DNA of 64,000 bases from an uncultured Flavobacteriaceae bacterium (GTDB lineage Bacteria > Bacteroidota > Bacteroidia > Flavobacteriales > Flavobacteriaceae): NCBI GenBank assembly GCA_947500575.1, contig CANMSI010000003.1, positions 1 to 64,000 on the forward strand, written 5' to 3'. The notes beneath the pieces were generated by a model. It did no database searches and had not been told where the DNA came from. It saw only the letters and a list, made by a program, of their open reading frames with translations. This document shows positions 25,475-34,800 of this stretch, in pieces (position 1 is the first letter of the stretch; each line of letters starts with the position of its first letter). Position numbers and translations under genes: made by a program.

Positions 25475-27160
25475 CTAGTTTTTTTGCTGTAATTTAGCCC
25501 AGGTATCTCGCAAAGTAACAGTTCTATTAAAAACGAGTTTCTCCGCTGTGCTATCTGCATCTACATTAAAATATCCAAGGCGCTGAAACTGGAAACGATC
25601 TTCCACTTTGGCATCTTTTAAGCTGGGTTCTAAAAACCCTGTAACCTTTTTTAAGGAATCATGATTTACGAAATCCATAAAATCTTTGTCTTTATGTGCA
25701 TCCGGAGTTTCATCCACAAAAAGACGATCATACAAGCGTACCTCAGCTGTAATTGCATGTTCTATGGAAACCCAGTGCAGCGTTCCCTTTACTTTTCTTA
25801 AACTCTCTTCTGTGCCACTTCCGCTGCGACTCTTGGGATCATAAGTACATTGTACTTCTATAATATTCCCATCGGTATCTTTTGTACAGCTCTCTGCCTT
25901 AATGATATAGCCATTCTTAAGCCGTACTTCTCCCCCCAACTTTAATCTAAAAAACTTGCGATTGGCTTCTTCTCTAAAATCTTCCTGTTCTATATATAGC
26001 TTCTTGGAAAAAGGTACTTTTCTTGTTCCTGCATCCTCATCCCCTGGATTATTTTCAGCCTCTAACCATTCTTCCTCACCCTCCGGGTAGTTGGTAATAA
26101 CTACTTTTAGAGGATTTAATACGGCCATTACCCTGGGTGTTATTTTATTTAAATGCTCTCTTACATGGAATTCTAATAAGGAAACGTCCACCACATTATC
26201 TCTCTTTGCGATCCCTATGGTCTCCGCAAAATTCTTAATAGATTCTGGGGTGTAACCACGCCTTCTTAGTCCAGATATGGTTGGCATTCTAGGATCGTCC
26301 CAGCTATCTACGACTCCTGCTTCCACCAACTGTAATAGTTTTCGTTTGCTTACCACCGTATGACTCAAATTTCTACGAGCAAACTCTCGTTGCTTGGGTC
26401 TTACTTTGGTATCATCCAAGACTTGATCCAAAAACCAGTCGTACAGCTCCCGATGCATCGCAAACTCCAAGGTGCAAAAAGAATGTGAAACTTGTTCAAT
26501 ATAGTCGCTCTCCCCGTGTGTCCAATCGTACATTGGATAAATACACCAATCGGTATTTGTTCTGTGATGCGCCTTATGTAGTATTCTATACATGATAGGG
26601 TCTCGCATAAGCATATTGGAAGAGGTCATGTCTATTTTTGCCCTAAGCACATGTGTTCCTTCTTCAAAATCTCCACGTTTCATGCCTTCAAATAGTTCTA
26701 GATTCTCTTCTACAGATCTATTTCGATAAGGGCTAGGTGTGCCGTTCTCCGTCGGTGTTCCTTTTTGAGCAGCCATCTCCTCTGAAGACTGGCTATCTAT
26801 ATAGGCTTTTCCTTCCTTTATGAGGACCACGGCCCAATCGTACAATTGCTGAAAATAGTCCGAAGCATAACATTCGGTATCCCATTGATAGCCCAACCAG
26901 CTAACATCCCTTTTAATCGCATCTACATATGCCTTTTCTTCCTTCGCCGGATTGGTATCGTCAAATCTAAGATTCACTGGTGCATTATAGCGTTCGCCTA
27001 GGCCAAAATTCAAACAGATGGAACTCGCATGTCCAATATGCAAATAGCCATTAGGCTCTGGAGGAAAACGGAAGCGAAGTTGCTCTTTAGAGAAACCATC
27101 CTTCAGGTCATCCTCTACAATATGTTCTATAAAATTGAGCGATTTAGGCGCTTCATTCAT
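25475..27160 (-). CDS. glnS: Glutaminyl-tRNA synthetase
   Basis: The protein is 561 residues from the ATG at 27160. It is a class I synthetase related to GltX that charges tRNA-Gln directly. Motifs: FPPEPNGYLHIGHASSICLNFG (HIGH), RFDDTNPAKEE, YPMYDWTHGESDYIEQVSHSFC, the KMSKS equivalent in TVVSKRKLLQLVE, and RMPTISGLRRRGYTPESI. The two beta-barrel anticodon-binding domains follow (LHWVSIEHAITAEVRLYDRLF). The upstream ATG at 27181 is rejected because a -7 element (27179-27186) overlaps it. Together with GltX this provides direct Gln-tRNA charging. Confidence 0.95.
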   Translation of the reverse strand: MNEAPKSLNFIEHIVEDDLKDGFSKEQLRFRFPPEPNGYLHIGHASSICLNFGLGERYNAPVNLRFDDTNPAKEEKAYVDAIKRDVSWLGYQWDTECYASDYFQQLYDWAVVLIKEGKAYIDSQSSEEMAAQKGTPTENGTPSPYRNRSVEENLELFEGMKRGDFEEGTHVLRAKIDMTSSNMLMRDPIMYRILHKAHHRTNTDWCIYPMYDWTHGESDYIEQVSHSFCTLEFAMHRELYDWFLDQVLDDTKVRPKQREFARRNLSHTVVSKRKLLQLVEAGVVDSWDDPRMPTISGLRRRGYTPESIKNFAETIGIAKRDNVVDVSLLEFHVREHLNKITPRVMAVLNPLKVVITNYPEGEEEWLEAENNPGDEDAGTRKVPFSKKLYIEQEDFREEANRKFFRLKLGGEVRLKNGYIIKAESCTKDTDGNIIEVQCTYDPKSRSGSGTEESLRKVKGTLHWVSIEHAITAEVRLYDRLFVDETPDAHKDKDFMDFVNHDSLKKVTGFLEPSLKDAKVEDRFQFQRLGYFNVDADSTAEKLVFNRTVTLRDTWAKLQQKN

Positions 27161-27178
27161 CTTCTTTGTTTTGAGGCA

Positions 27179-27186
27179 CAAATGTA
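27179..27186 (-). promoter_or_regulatory. -7 element of glnS
   Basis: Reverse complement TACATTTG matches TAnnTTTG, 18 bases before the ATG at 27160. It decides the start codon. Confidence 0.6.
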
Positions 27187-27426
27187 GGAAAAATGCAGTG
27201 ATCGTGCCCTATAAAAAGTCGTCCCCATACAAATAATGGCGTTTCACAACAATTTTAATCGGTGCTACAACATTAAGTTTCTCGCACAGCAATTAAAAAC
27301 CATATTTGTTATTAAATACTATAGTGAGGTATTTGCAAGGTTGTATTTCTTTAGAAATGCCGGAATAATCCGAAAGAGCCTAAGCCCAATGAAAAAACTT
27401 GTAGTAACCCAAAACTACGACTACTT

Positions 27427-29682
27427 ATGAGATCAAAGCTATTTTACAAAATTCCGTTTTTAATGTTTGCTTTTCTATTCTTTGGAATATCTCAGCTTAC
27501 AGCCCAAATTTTAAATAAACCCGTTCCTGCGGACAATCCTAACCTAGCAGGAAACTCACCCTGGACCGCCGCCTGTGCTTCTGCCTCTTTTAATGAATAC
27601 TTTGTAAACTTCACATGGGGGCCACCGTTAGTGAATGCAGACAATGAATTTATTTTGGAACTATCAGATGCCAATGGTGATTTCACAAGCGCAACCGAAT
27701 TGGATCGATTAGGTGATCAAAACACCACCTTTGATTTCGATTTTGATTTTATTCTCCCTTCAGATACTCGAGGTGAAAACTATCGAATGAGAGTTCGTAG
27801 TACAAGCCCAGAAATTATCGGTGAGGAATCTGATCCATATCCAATGTATTATATCGATTTTGATATGCCACTTCAAATAGGAAAAGCTGGCGACAATGCA
27901 ATTCCACCAGGAGGAGCTATTGAATTATGCGATGGAAGTTCAGTTAGTTTAGAACCTTTTAATATATCCAATGCAAATACCTATCAGTATAATTGGTATA
28001 GAAGCGGAACCCTACTTTCGGAAAAAGGACCTAGCCTTACTACTAGCCAAGCAGGTATGTATTCAGTAGAAATAGACTATGGTTTTTGTTCTGGTTCTGC
28101 CAACACACTTTCCAATGCTATTGACGTTACCACTGGGACCAGTTTAGGCATTGCTATAAACCCTCCAGCCAAAACGGCTTTATGTAGTGGGGAGACGCAA
28201 GACTTAGAAGCGAACATTATGAGTATGGGTTTAACCTATACATGGTATAAGGATGGTGTTGCCATTACAACTCCAACAATAGATGATCATATATATACAG
28301 TAGACGCATCGGTAGCCGGTTTTGAAGGAGATTATGCCGTAGAAATTAGCGGTTCCGGTACTTGCCTAGAAAGGTCGGCCACTGTAACCATGACCAATGC
28401 GGGCAACTTCACTGTAAGCAGAGACAATCCAGAAAATCTAGTGATCTTACCATCACAAACACAGACCTTAAGTGTAACAACAACTGCTACAACTCCAGTA
28501 TATCAATGGTATAAAGATGGAGCTCCTATTACAGGCGCTACAAATGCTACATTAGATATTACTGAGGCCGGTGTTTATTTTGCAAGAGTTTCTCAGAGTG
28601 GTGGCGCATGTGCTTCCACATCTGTTGATTCTGAAACCACTACCGCAGTGAGTCCTGCCTCTTTTGAACTTGTTGTTGATTATACAACAGCATATACCGC
28701 TTGTCAAAATACGAGTATTGCTTTAAATGTGATCACTGTTAATGCAGTTGCCGCAGATAATAGCAGAACAGATGTAACTGCAGACCTGTTGGCAAGCTTT
28801 AGTTATCAATGGCAAAAGGACGGAGTTGATGTTGCTGGCGAAACATCGAGCATTATTAATATTACAGATGTGACTGAAAATGGGAGCTATGCCATTACAG
28901 GTACTTTAAGCACATACAACGCAAGCTCTAACAACTTAGAGGTACAGCTATTGGTAAATGAAACCATAGAAATCTCTAGTACCAGTGTTGTATTCTGTAA
29001 TCCAGCAGATGACATTACCATTACAACTACTACGGATCTTAGCTCAGCAACTTTTGAATGGCAGCGAGATGGTGTTAGCATCAACACAACAGATAGCGCT
29101 TTAATTGTAAACCAACAAGGAACATACCGATTGGTAGTTTCTAGAAATGGTTGTCCATTGCCTTCTAACGATGTTGTAATTGCACCTCTTGATGATTCTT
29201 TGATTTCAACGGACGCGCCAGAAGATTTGGTAATTCCAGAAGGTACTACAAGAACCGTAACAGCATCTGGTGGAACTGCATACCAGTGGTTTGATAGCAA
29301 TAACAATCTTTTAAGTGACACTTCTTCCGTATCCTTAGAACTGGAAGGAAATTATATGCTGGTTGCTACTATAGATAATTGCCAAATAAATAAAGAATTA
29401 ACCGTTTCTTTCCTTGATACGTTTAGAGTTCCAAATGTTATTTCTGCAAATGGAGACGGTATCAATGATCAATGGGTAATCCCTAACTCTTACTCTAACA
29501 AAACCGATGTTAATGTGATCATTTATAACGATCAAGGAGTAGAGATTTTAAATGAATTTAACTATCAGAATAGTTGGCCGTCTGCAAGCATGGCCTTCCC
29601 CAAGCAAAATATGGTATTCTACTACACCATTAGAGATGCTAGTGAAATACTAAAACAAGGAACCATAACCGTTATACGTTAA
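27427..29682 (+). CDS. Ig-like-repeat secreted protein with type B sorting domain (SprC-position gene)
   Basis: This 751-residue protein has a signal peptide (ends near SQLTAQI). A fibronectin-like first domain (EYFVNFTWGPPLVNADNEFILELSDANGDF) is followed by a chain of Ig-like modules marked by Trp-Tyr strands (YNWYRSGTLLSEKG, YTWYKDGVAI, YQWYKDGAPITGATNATLDIT, YQWQKDGVDVAG). The C-terminus (NVISANGDGINDQWVIPNS ... NVIIYNDQGVEIL ... QGTITVIR) is a T9SS type B sorting domain. It is the first gene of a four-gene run with only 6, 0 and 24 bases between genes, in the order of the F. johnsoniae sprC-sprD-sprB-sprF gliding operon. SprC identity is inferred from position, not from recognised sequence. 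It is expected to be secreted and to help assemble or position the giant adhesin. Confidence 0.85.
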   Translation: MRSKLFYKIPFLMFAFLFFGISQLTAQILNKPVPADNPNLAGNSPWTAACASASFNEYFVNFTWGPPLVNADNEFILELSDANGDFTSATELDRLGDQNTTFDFDFDFILPSDTRGENYRMRVRSTSPEIIGEESDPYPMYYIDFDMPLQIGKAGDNAIPPGGAIELCDGSSVSLEPFNISNANTYQYNWYRSGTLLSEKGPSLTTSQAGMYSVEIDYGFCSGSANTLSNAIDVTTGTSLGIAINPPAKTALCSGETQDLEANIMSMGLTYTWYKDGVAITTPTIDDHIYTVDASVAGFEGDYAVEISGSGTCLERSATVTMTNAGNFTVSRDNPENLVILPSQTQTLSVTTTATTPVYQWYKDGAPITGATNATLDITEAGVYFARVSQSGGACASTSVDSETTTAVSPASFELVVDYTTAYTACQNTSIALNVITVNAVAADNSRTDVTADLLASFSYQWQKDGVDVAGETSSIINITDVTENGSYAITGTLSTYNASSNNLEVQLLVNETIEISSTSVVFCNPADDITITTTTDLSSATFEWQRDGVSINTTDSALIVNQQGTYRLVVSRNGCPLPSNDVVIAPLDDSLISTDAPEDLVIPEGTTRTVTASGGTAYQWFDSNNNLLSDTSSVSLELEGNYMLVATIDNCQINKELTVSFLDTFRVPNVISANGDGINDQWVIPNSYSNKTDVNVIIYNDQGVEILNEFNYQNSWPSASMAFPKQNMVFYYTIRDASEILKQGTITVIR

Positions 29683-29688
29683 CCAAAG

Positions 29689-31884
29689 ATGTTTAAGAAA
29701 AGACTTTTATACCTACTGCTTTTTGTCCTGTCGCTGTCTAAAGTCAGCGCACAAGACGAAAATCCGTTTGTTACCTACGACGTTCCCTCACAGAACTTGT
29801 TAAAATACAACCGGTTTCTAATTAACCCAACCTTTTCTACTGTAAGGGAAGACAAGTCGTATATCAATTTACTTGGCCGAAATCAGTCTGCCCTATTTGA
29901 CGACAATAACCAAACGTATTTCTTGAGTTACAGTGGTCGAATGAATGATAGAACCGGTTTAGGACTAAGTCTCTATACCCAAAGGGAAGGGATTATTACC
30001 AATTTTGGAGTCTTAGCCAACTACGCTTATGGTTTAAAGCTTAGTGATAAAAGTAATTTCACTTTTGGAGCCAACGTATCCTATTACAATAGTGGTTTTG
30101 ATGAAAGCAGGGCTAATCCGGTTCAAGGAGATCCTTTTTTAAATGGTTTCCAAGACAATTCATTATTGTCTTTTCAGCCTGGTTTTAATATTTCTTATGG
30201 TCAATTTGACCTAGGTGTATTTGCTGAAAACCTTTTTGATTACAACTTAAAAACCAATGAATCTGTAACCTCTTTTGCAGAAAAGACTTTTTCTGGACAC
30301 TTACAATATACCCACGAATTTGATAATGGGTCTGGTGTTTTTGAAGAAGCTAGGTTAATGCCTTTAGCGCGTGTACGCAAAGTAGGAGACACAGATGTTG
30401 TTTTAGGGGGGAGTCTTATTCTAGACCTTCCAAAAATTGGATGGTTACAAGCGGGCTATGATAGTTTTTATGGCGCTGCCGCTGGTGTAGGTTTTAACCT
30501 CAACCGAAGACTTTCTTTAGGCTATACCATGGAAAAAGGATTGTCTAGTAATTTCGACAATTTTGGAGTTACCCATGAAATCTCATTTGCCTATTCCTTT
30601 ACACCGAACTTAACGGAAGATAGAGTGCTTCTGGAAGACGATTCCGAAGATCTCCTAGTCTCCAATGACGAAGAAACTCTTTCGGATGAAGCCTTCGATT
30701 CTAAAGACGAAGAGATTAACGAATTAAAAAGGCGCTTAGCACAGAACGATGAAATACTTGCGGAGCTTATGTTTCGTCAAGATTCCATAGAAGATAGCCG
30801 TAAAAGCGATCAAGAGCGAAGGTTTGAAATGATTATGCGGATGGTTCGTAATGAAACCAATGGGGAGCGACCAGATTTAGAAGAGAAAGCAAAACAAATG
30901 TACTTTATCAACAACGATAAAAGCGGAGATAATACCGCGGTTGCAATGCAAGATAACGACTTAGATCCAAATGAAAATGTGGCAACTACCACTTCGAATA
31001 CAGATAATACAGATCCCAACATTATAGAAACGAATACGGTCATTGCCAATAATACAACGGCCAGTGATGCCAATTCAACCAACAGTACATCCGCTCAAAA
31101 TTCAAATTTTAAACCAATTGGTATAAAACCTCCCACACAAGTTAGGGATGCAGTTGTCACTACTAACAACCACAACCAACCTAGCACTCAACAATCCAAG
31201 CAAGAGAGTGTGAAAAGTAGAAAGTTTCGCAACTTAGATGGCGTTACAGATGGGTACTATGTAGTCGCTAATGTATATAAGGGAGAGCACTACCTCAACA
31301 AATTTGTAGATAAACTAGGAGATAAAGGGATTGCTGCAGATTATATAGACAACCCTAACAACGGTCTTAAATATGTGTATCTAGAGCGTTACGACACCTG
31401 GCAAGAAGCGGCAGATGCGTATAGAACTAAGCTCAATGGCACCTATGATGGTGACATGTGGATTATGAACGTAGACAATCGTTATTCCAATGAGGCTTAT
31501 GCCAGTAACGTAGACAAAATTCGAGAAAAATCGAACAATTATGATGCAGATGTTTTGCAGAAAAATGTACTTATCAAACAAGACAAATTAGCAGCTACGA
31601 ACAGTGCTGCCAAAAATTATGCTTTGGACGGAGTAGATTCTGGCTATTATATTATTGCCAATGTTTTCGCTAATCCTTCCAATGCCAATCGCTTTGTAAA
31701 ATTATTAAACAATCAGGGGCTTAACGCCAGTTACTTCATTAACCCAGAAAATAACTGGAGGTATGTGTATTTAAAGAAACACGGTTCCTGGAATAATGCC
31801 TTATTATCTTATTACTCCAAACTAAATGACGCGTATTATGACAAAATGTGGATAATGCGTGTTACACCAAACCTTCTTACTTAA
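29689..31884 (+). CDS. PorP/SprF-type barrel fused to two SPOR-like domains (SprD-position gene)
   Basis: This 731-residue protein has a signal peptide (ends near KVSAQDE). A PorP/SprF-type barrel at about 20-305 reads QNLLKYNRFLINPTFSTVRED, then repeated amphipathic strands (LGLSLYTQREGIITNFGVLA, FNISYGQFDLGVFAENLFDY). An acidic, partly coiled-coil linker (about 310-400) and an Asn/Thr-rich linker (about 410-515) follow. Two SPOR-like modules end the protein: about 520-595 (DGYYVVANVYKG ... DMWIMNV) and about 648-727 (SGYYIIANVFAN ... KMWIMRV). SPOR domains bind glycan strands stripped of stem peptides. The same module is the N-terminal domain of the PorE-like protein at 3591. The stop codon abuts the giant adhesin's ATG. 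Fusion of the barrel to wall-binding domains suggests an anchor between outer membrane and peptidoglycan for the adhesin. SprD orthology is by position. Confidence 0.82.
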   Translation: MFKKRLLYLLLFVLSLSKVSAQDENPFVTYDVPSQNLLKYNRFLINPTFSTVREDKSYINLLGRNQSALFDDNNQTYFLSYSGRMNDRTGLGLSLYTQREGIITNFGVLANYAYGLKLSDKSNFTFGANVSYYNSGFDESRANPVQGDPFLNGFQDNSLLSFQPGFNISYGQFDLGVFAENLFDYNLKTNESVTSFAEKTFSGHLQYTHEFDNGSGVFEEARLMPLARVRKVGDTDVVLGGSLILDLPKIGWLQAGYDSFYGAAAGVGFNLNRRLSLGYTMEKGLSSNFDNFGVTHEISFAYSFTPNLTEDRVLLEDDSEDLLVSNDEETLSDEAFDSKDEEINELKRRLAQNDEILAELMFRQDSIEDSRKSDQERRFEMIMRMVRNETNGERPDLEEKAKQMYFINNDKSGDNTAVAMQDNDLDPNENVATTTSNTDNTDPNIIETNTVIANNTTASDANSTNSTSAQNSNFKPIGIKPPTQVRDAVVTTNNHNQPSTQQSKQESVKSRKFRNLDGVTDGYYVVANVYKGEHYLNKFVDKLGDKGIAADYIDNPNNGLKYVYLERYDTWQEAADAYRTKLNGTYDGDMWIMNVDNRYSNEAYASNVDKIREKSNNYDADVLQKNVLIKQDKLAATNSAAKNYALDGVDSGYYIIANVFANPSNANRFVKLLNNQGLNASYFINPENNWRYVYLKKHGSWNNALLSYYSKLNDAYYDKMWIMRVTPNLLT

Positions 31885-34800
31885 ATGCAATCTACCAAAC
31901 CCACCAGAAAACAGTTTTTCCTCGTTTTTTTATTTCTTGCATTTGGCAGTTTTTTTACTGCTCAAGCGCAAGAAATACCGTTTTCCCCTCGATTAGATGA
32001 CGGCGGAAATAGTTATATAAATATCAAAGGAGATTATACCTTTTTGTCAAATACGGTCATGAACCGTAGAACAAATAGTCGCGGACCCAATGATCCTTAT
32101 AATGGAAGTAATTCCAACAATAACTTTCATATAGAATATATCGATATTGATGGAGATGCTAGCACCTTTAGCTCTAGTAGCTCTACCCTATCGATGCCAG
32201 ATTGTTCTCAAATCTATTATGCTGCTTTATACTGGGCGGGTAACTATGACAGAGACGTCGTAAATTCTAGGTATACCGGAGATTTACCTAATGACAACAA
32301 TCGATATGATTTTACACAAATAAAGTTTAGGGTGCCTGGTGGAACCTACATTGATATACAGGCAGATAATGCTGCCGACCCAGCAGGAGAAGAAGATGAG
32401 ATTATTATAGACGGTTTTGGTACCGTAGCGAATAGCCCTTATGTATGTTATAGAGATGTGACTACGCTGTTACAAGGCTTGGCAAATCCAGAAGGAGAAT
32501 ATTTCGTTGGAAACGTAAGAGGTACACGAGGAAGAACCTCTTATGGAGTTGGTGGATGGACCTTAGTTGTAATTTATGAAAACCCAACACTGTCTGGAAA
32601 ATACATTTCTACTTTTGATGGGTATGAAGGGGTTACAACACAAAACACTGCTGACAGAATTGCAGACATTGATGTAAATGGCTTCAACACCATCCCAGTA
32701 GGGCCTGTAGAGGCAAGAATTGGTGTAAGTGTTCTTGAGGGTGAGCGAAATCTTACAGGAGATCAATTTCAAATAGAAACACCGGCAAATCCCGGCTTCA
32801 CCAATCTAAGCAACGCCACAAATCCTTCAACAAATTTTTTCAACGCAAGTATAACTATTGACGGGGCCAACGTTACTTCCAGGAACATCAATGGTGCAAA
32901 TTCCATGGGGTATGATTCTGATATTTTTGATATCAGCAATCCTGCAAACAGTATAATAGAAAATGGGGAAAGCCAAGCAACATTACGTCTTACAACGGAT
33001 AGTGATTGGTTTGCTTCATTTTTGGTGACTTTTGGGGTTGACATTATTGAACCTGATATTCTTTTAGAGAAAAAAGTGGAAGATATAGCCGGTAATGATA
33101 TTACTGGAATGGGAGTAAACTTAGGTCAAACCCTAGAATATGTGCTTTCTTTTATCAATAGAGGAAACGACGATGGTACCAATTATACCATTAGAGACGT
33201 GCTTCCTTTAAATGTTACCTTGGACGAATCCAACCTTACCCTTCCTGCGGGAGTTACTTATGTTTATACCCCAGCAACAAGGGAAGTAATATTTACAATA
33301 CCAGACAATTTAATAGAAGAAGGAGATCCTTTTTCTTCCATTCGAATGCGTGTACAAGTAGCTGAAAATTGCTTTGATTTTGTAGATGCGTGTACGGATC
33401 TTATTGAGAATGTCGCTTTTTCCACATATGAAGGAGTAATCAATGACAATCAAATTAGTGATGATCCTAGTGTGTCTGATTTTGATGATTGTGGTTTTGT
33501 AACCCCGGGTGCTACCAATTTCCTATTAGACGATTTATCTGCCTGTAATTTTACTAGAACAGTACAACTTTGTGGGGATGATGTAATCCTAGATGCCGGA
33601 GATAATTTTGATAGCTATGTGTGGGTATTAGACACCAATGGAAATAATTTAATTGACCCTTCGGACACGGTAATTAATGATGGAGATCCTGATGGGGATC
33701 CAAGCACTATTTTAGTAGATGATGTTGGAACTTATATCGTAGATAAAATCGTTGCAGATCCATGTAAAGGCTTCCAAGAAATTATTATTGTTGAGCGTTT
33801 TGGAGCAACCCAAACTAGCCCAATCATTGATTTATTCAATACTTTAAATAACGATACAGACCCCTTCAATGACATTCAAGGGGAAATAGTTAGTTGTTCT
33901 ATAGATGGAGACTTATTACCAAAAATATTTTTATGTGGCATCAATGATTCTCAACCACTTCAGGTAAATATTACAGATGCAGATAGCATAGAATGGGAAC
34001 AGCTAGACGAAGGTAGTTGTGGTACGGCGGGTGATGATTGTGCCAACAAAGACAGTTCTTGCACTTGGAATACAGTGGCAACAGGGACTGATTTTAATGT
34101 AAACAGTCCTGGAAAGTATCGTCTAGTCATAAACTATGCAAATGGTTGTTCTAGTCGTTTCTTTTTCAACGTTTTTCAGAATTTATTGGACATACAGTAT
34201 AATGCAAGTGATATTATTTGTACCACTCCTGGAAATATTACTATTACAAATTTAGGAAGTGGGTACGGGTACCGATTAATTGATGACGCTGCTGGAACAA
34301 TTGAAGTTCCTTTTAGCGCCAACAATGGTCCTAGCTTTACCATTACTACCAACGGAGCATATAGAGTAGAAGTTACTCAATTAGATGCTGTTACTGGCGA
34401 TCCTATTCCTGGGGCATGTATCTTTTCAACCGATGAAATTGGTATTAGAGATCGCGACTTCCAGGTAGATGTAGTTACCAAAGATTCAGACTGTACTGGT
34501 TTAGGAGAAATAAGCATTTCTATTTTGAACGTAGAAGCCCAATATTATTATGAAATATCGCAAGGAGGCACTACCATAGACACGCATGGTCCTGTAAATG
34601 ATAATAATTATACATTTGAAAACTTAAACCCTGGCATTTATGATGTGTTAGCGACCACTGATGATGGCTGCTCTTATACAGAACAAGTAACAATCGTTGA
34701 CAATTCTGATTTAAGCCTGGATGCTAGAGTTTCTCAACATATTACCTGTAGAGAAGGTAATATTCAAATGGATTCTAACGGTGGAAGAACACCTCATGTT

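Noticed and set aside
27236-27430. 64-codon plus-strand ORF just before the sprC-position gene
   Set aside because: It overlaps the next gene's start, has no recognisable domain or signal and lies in what is best read as the operon leader.
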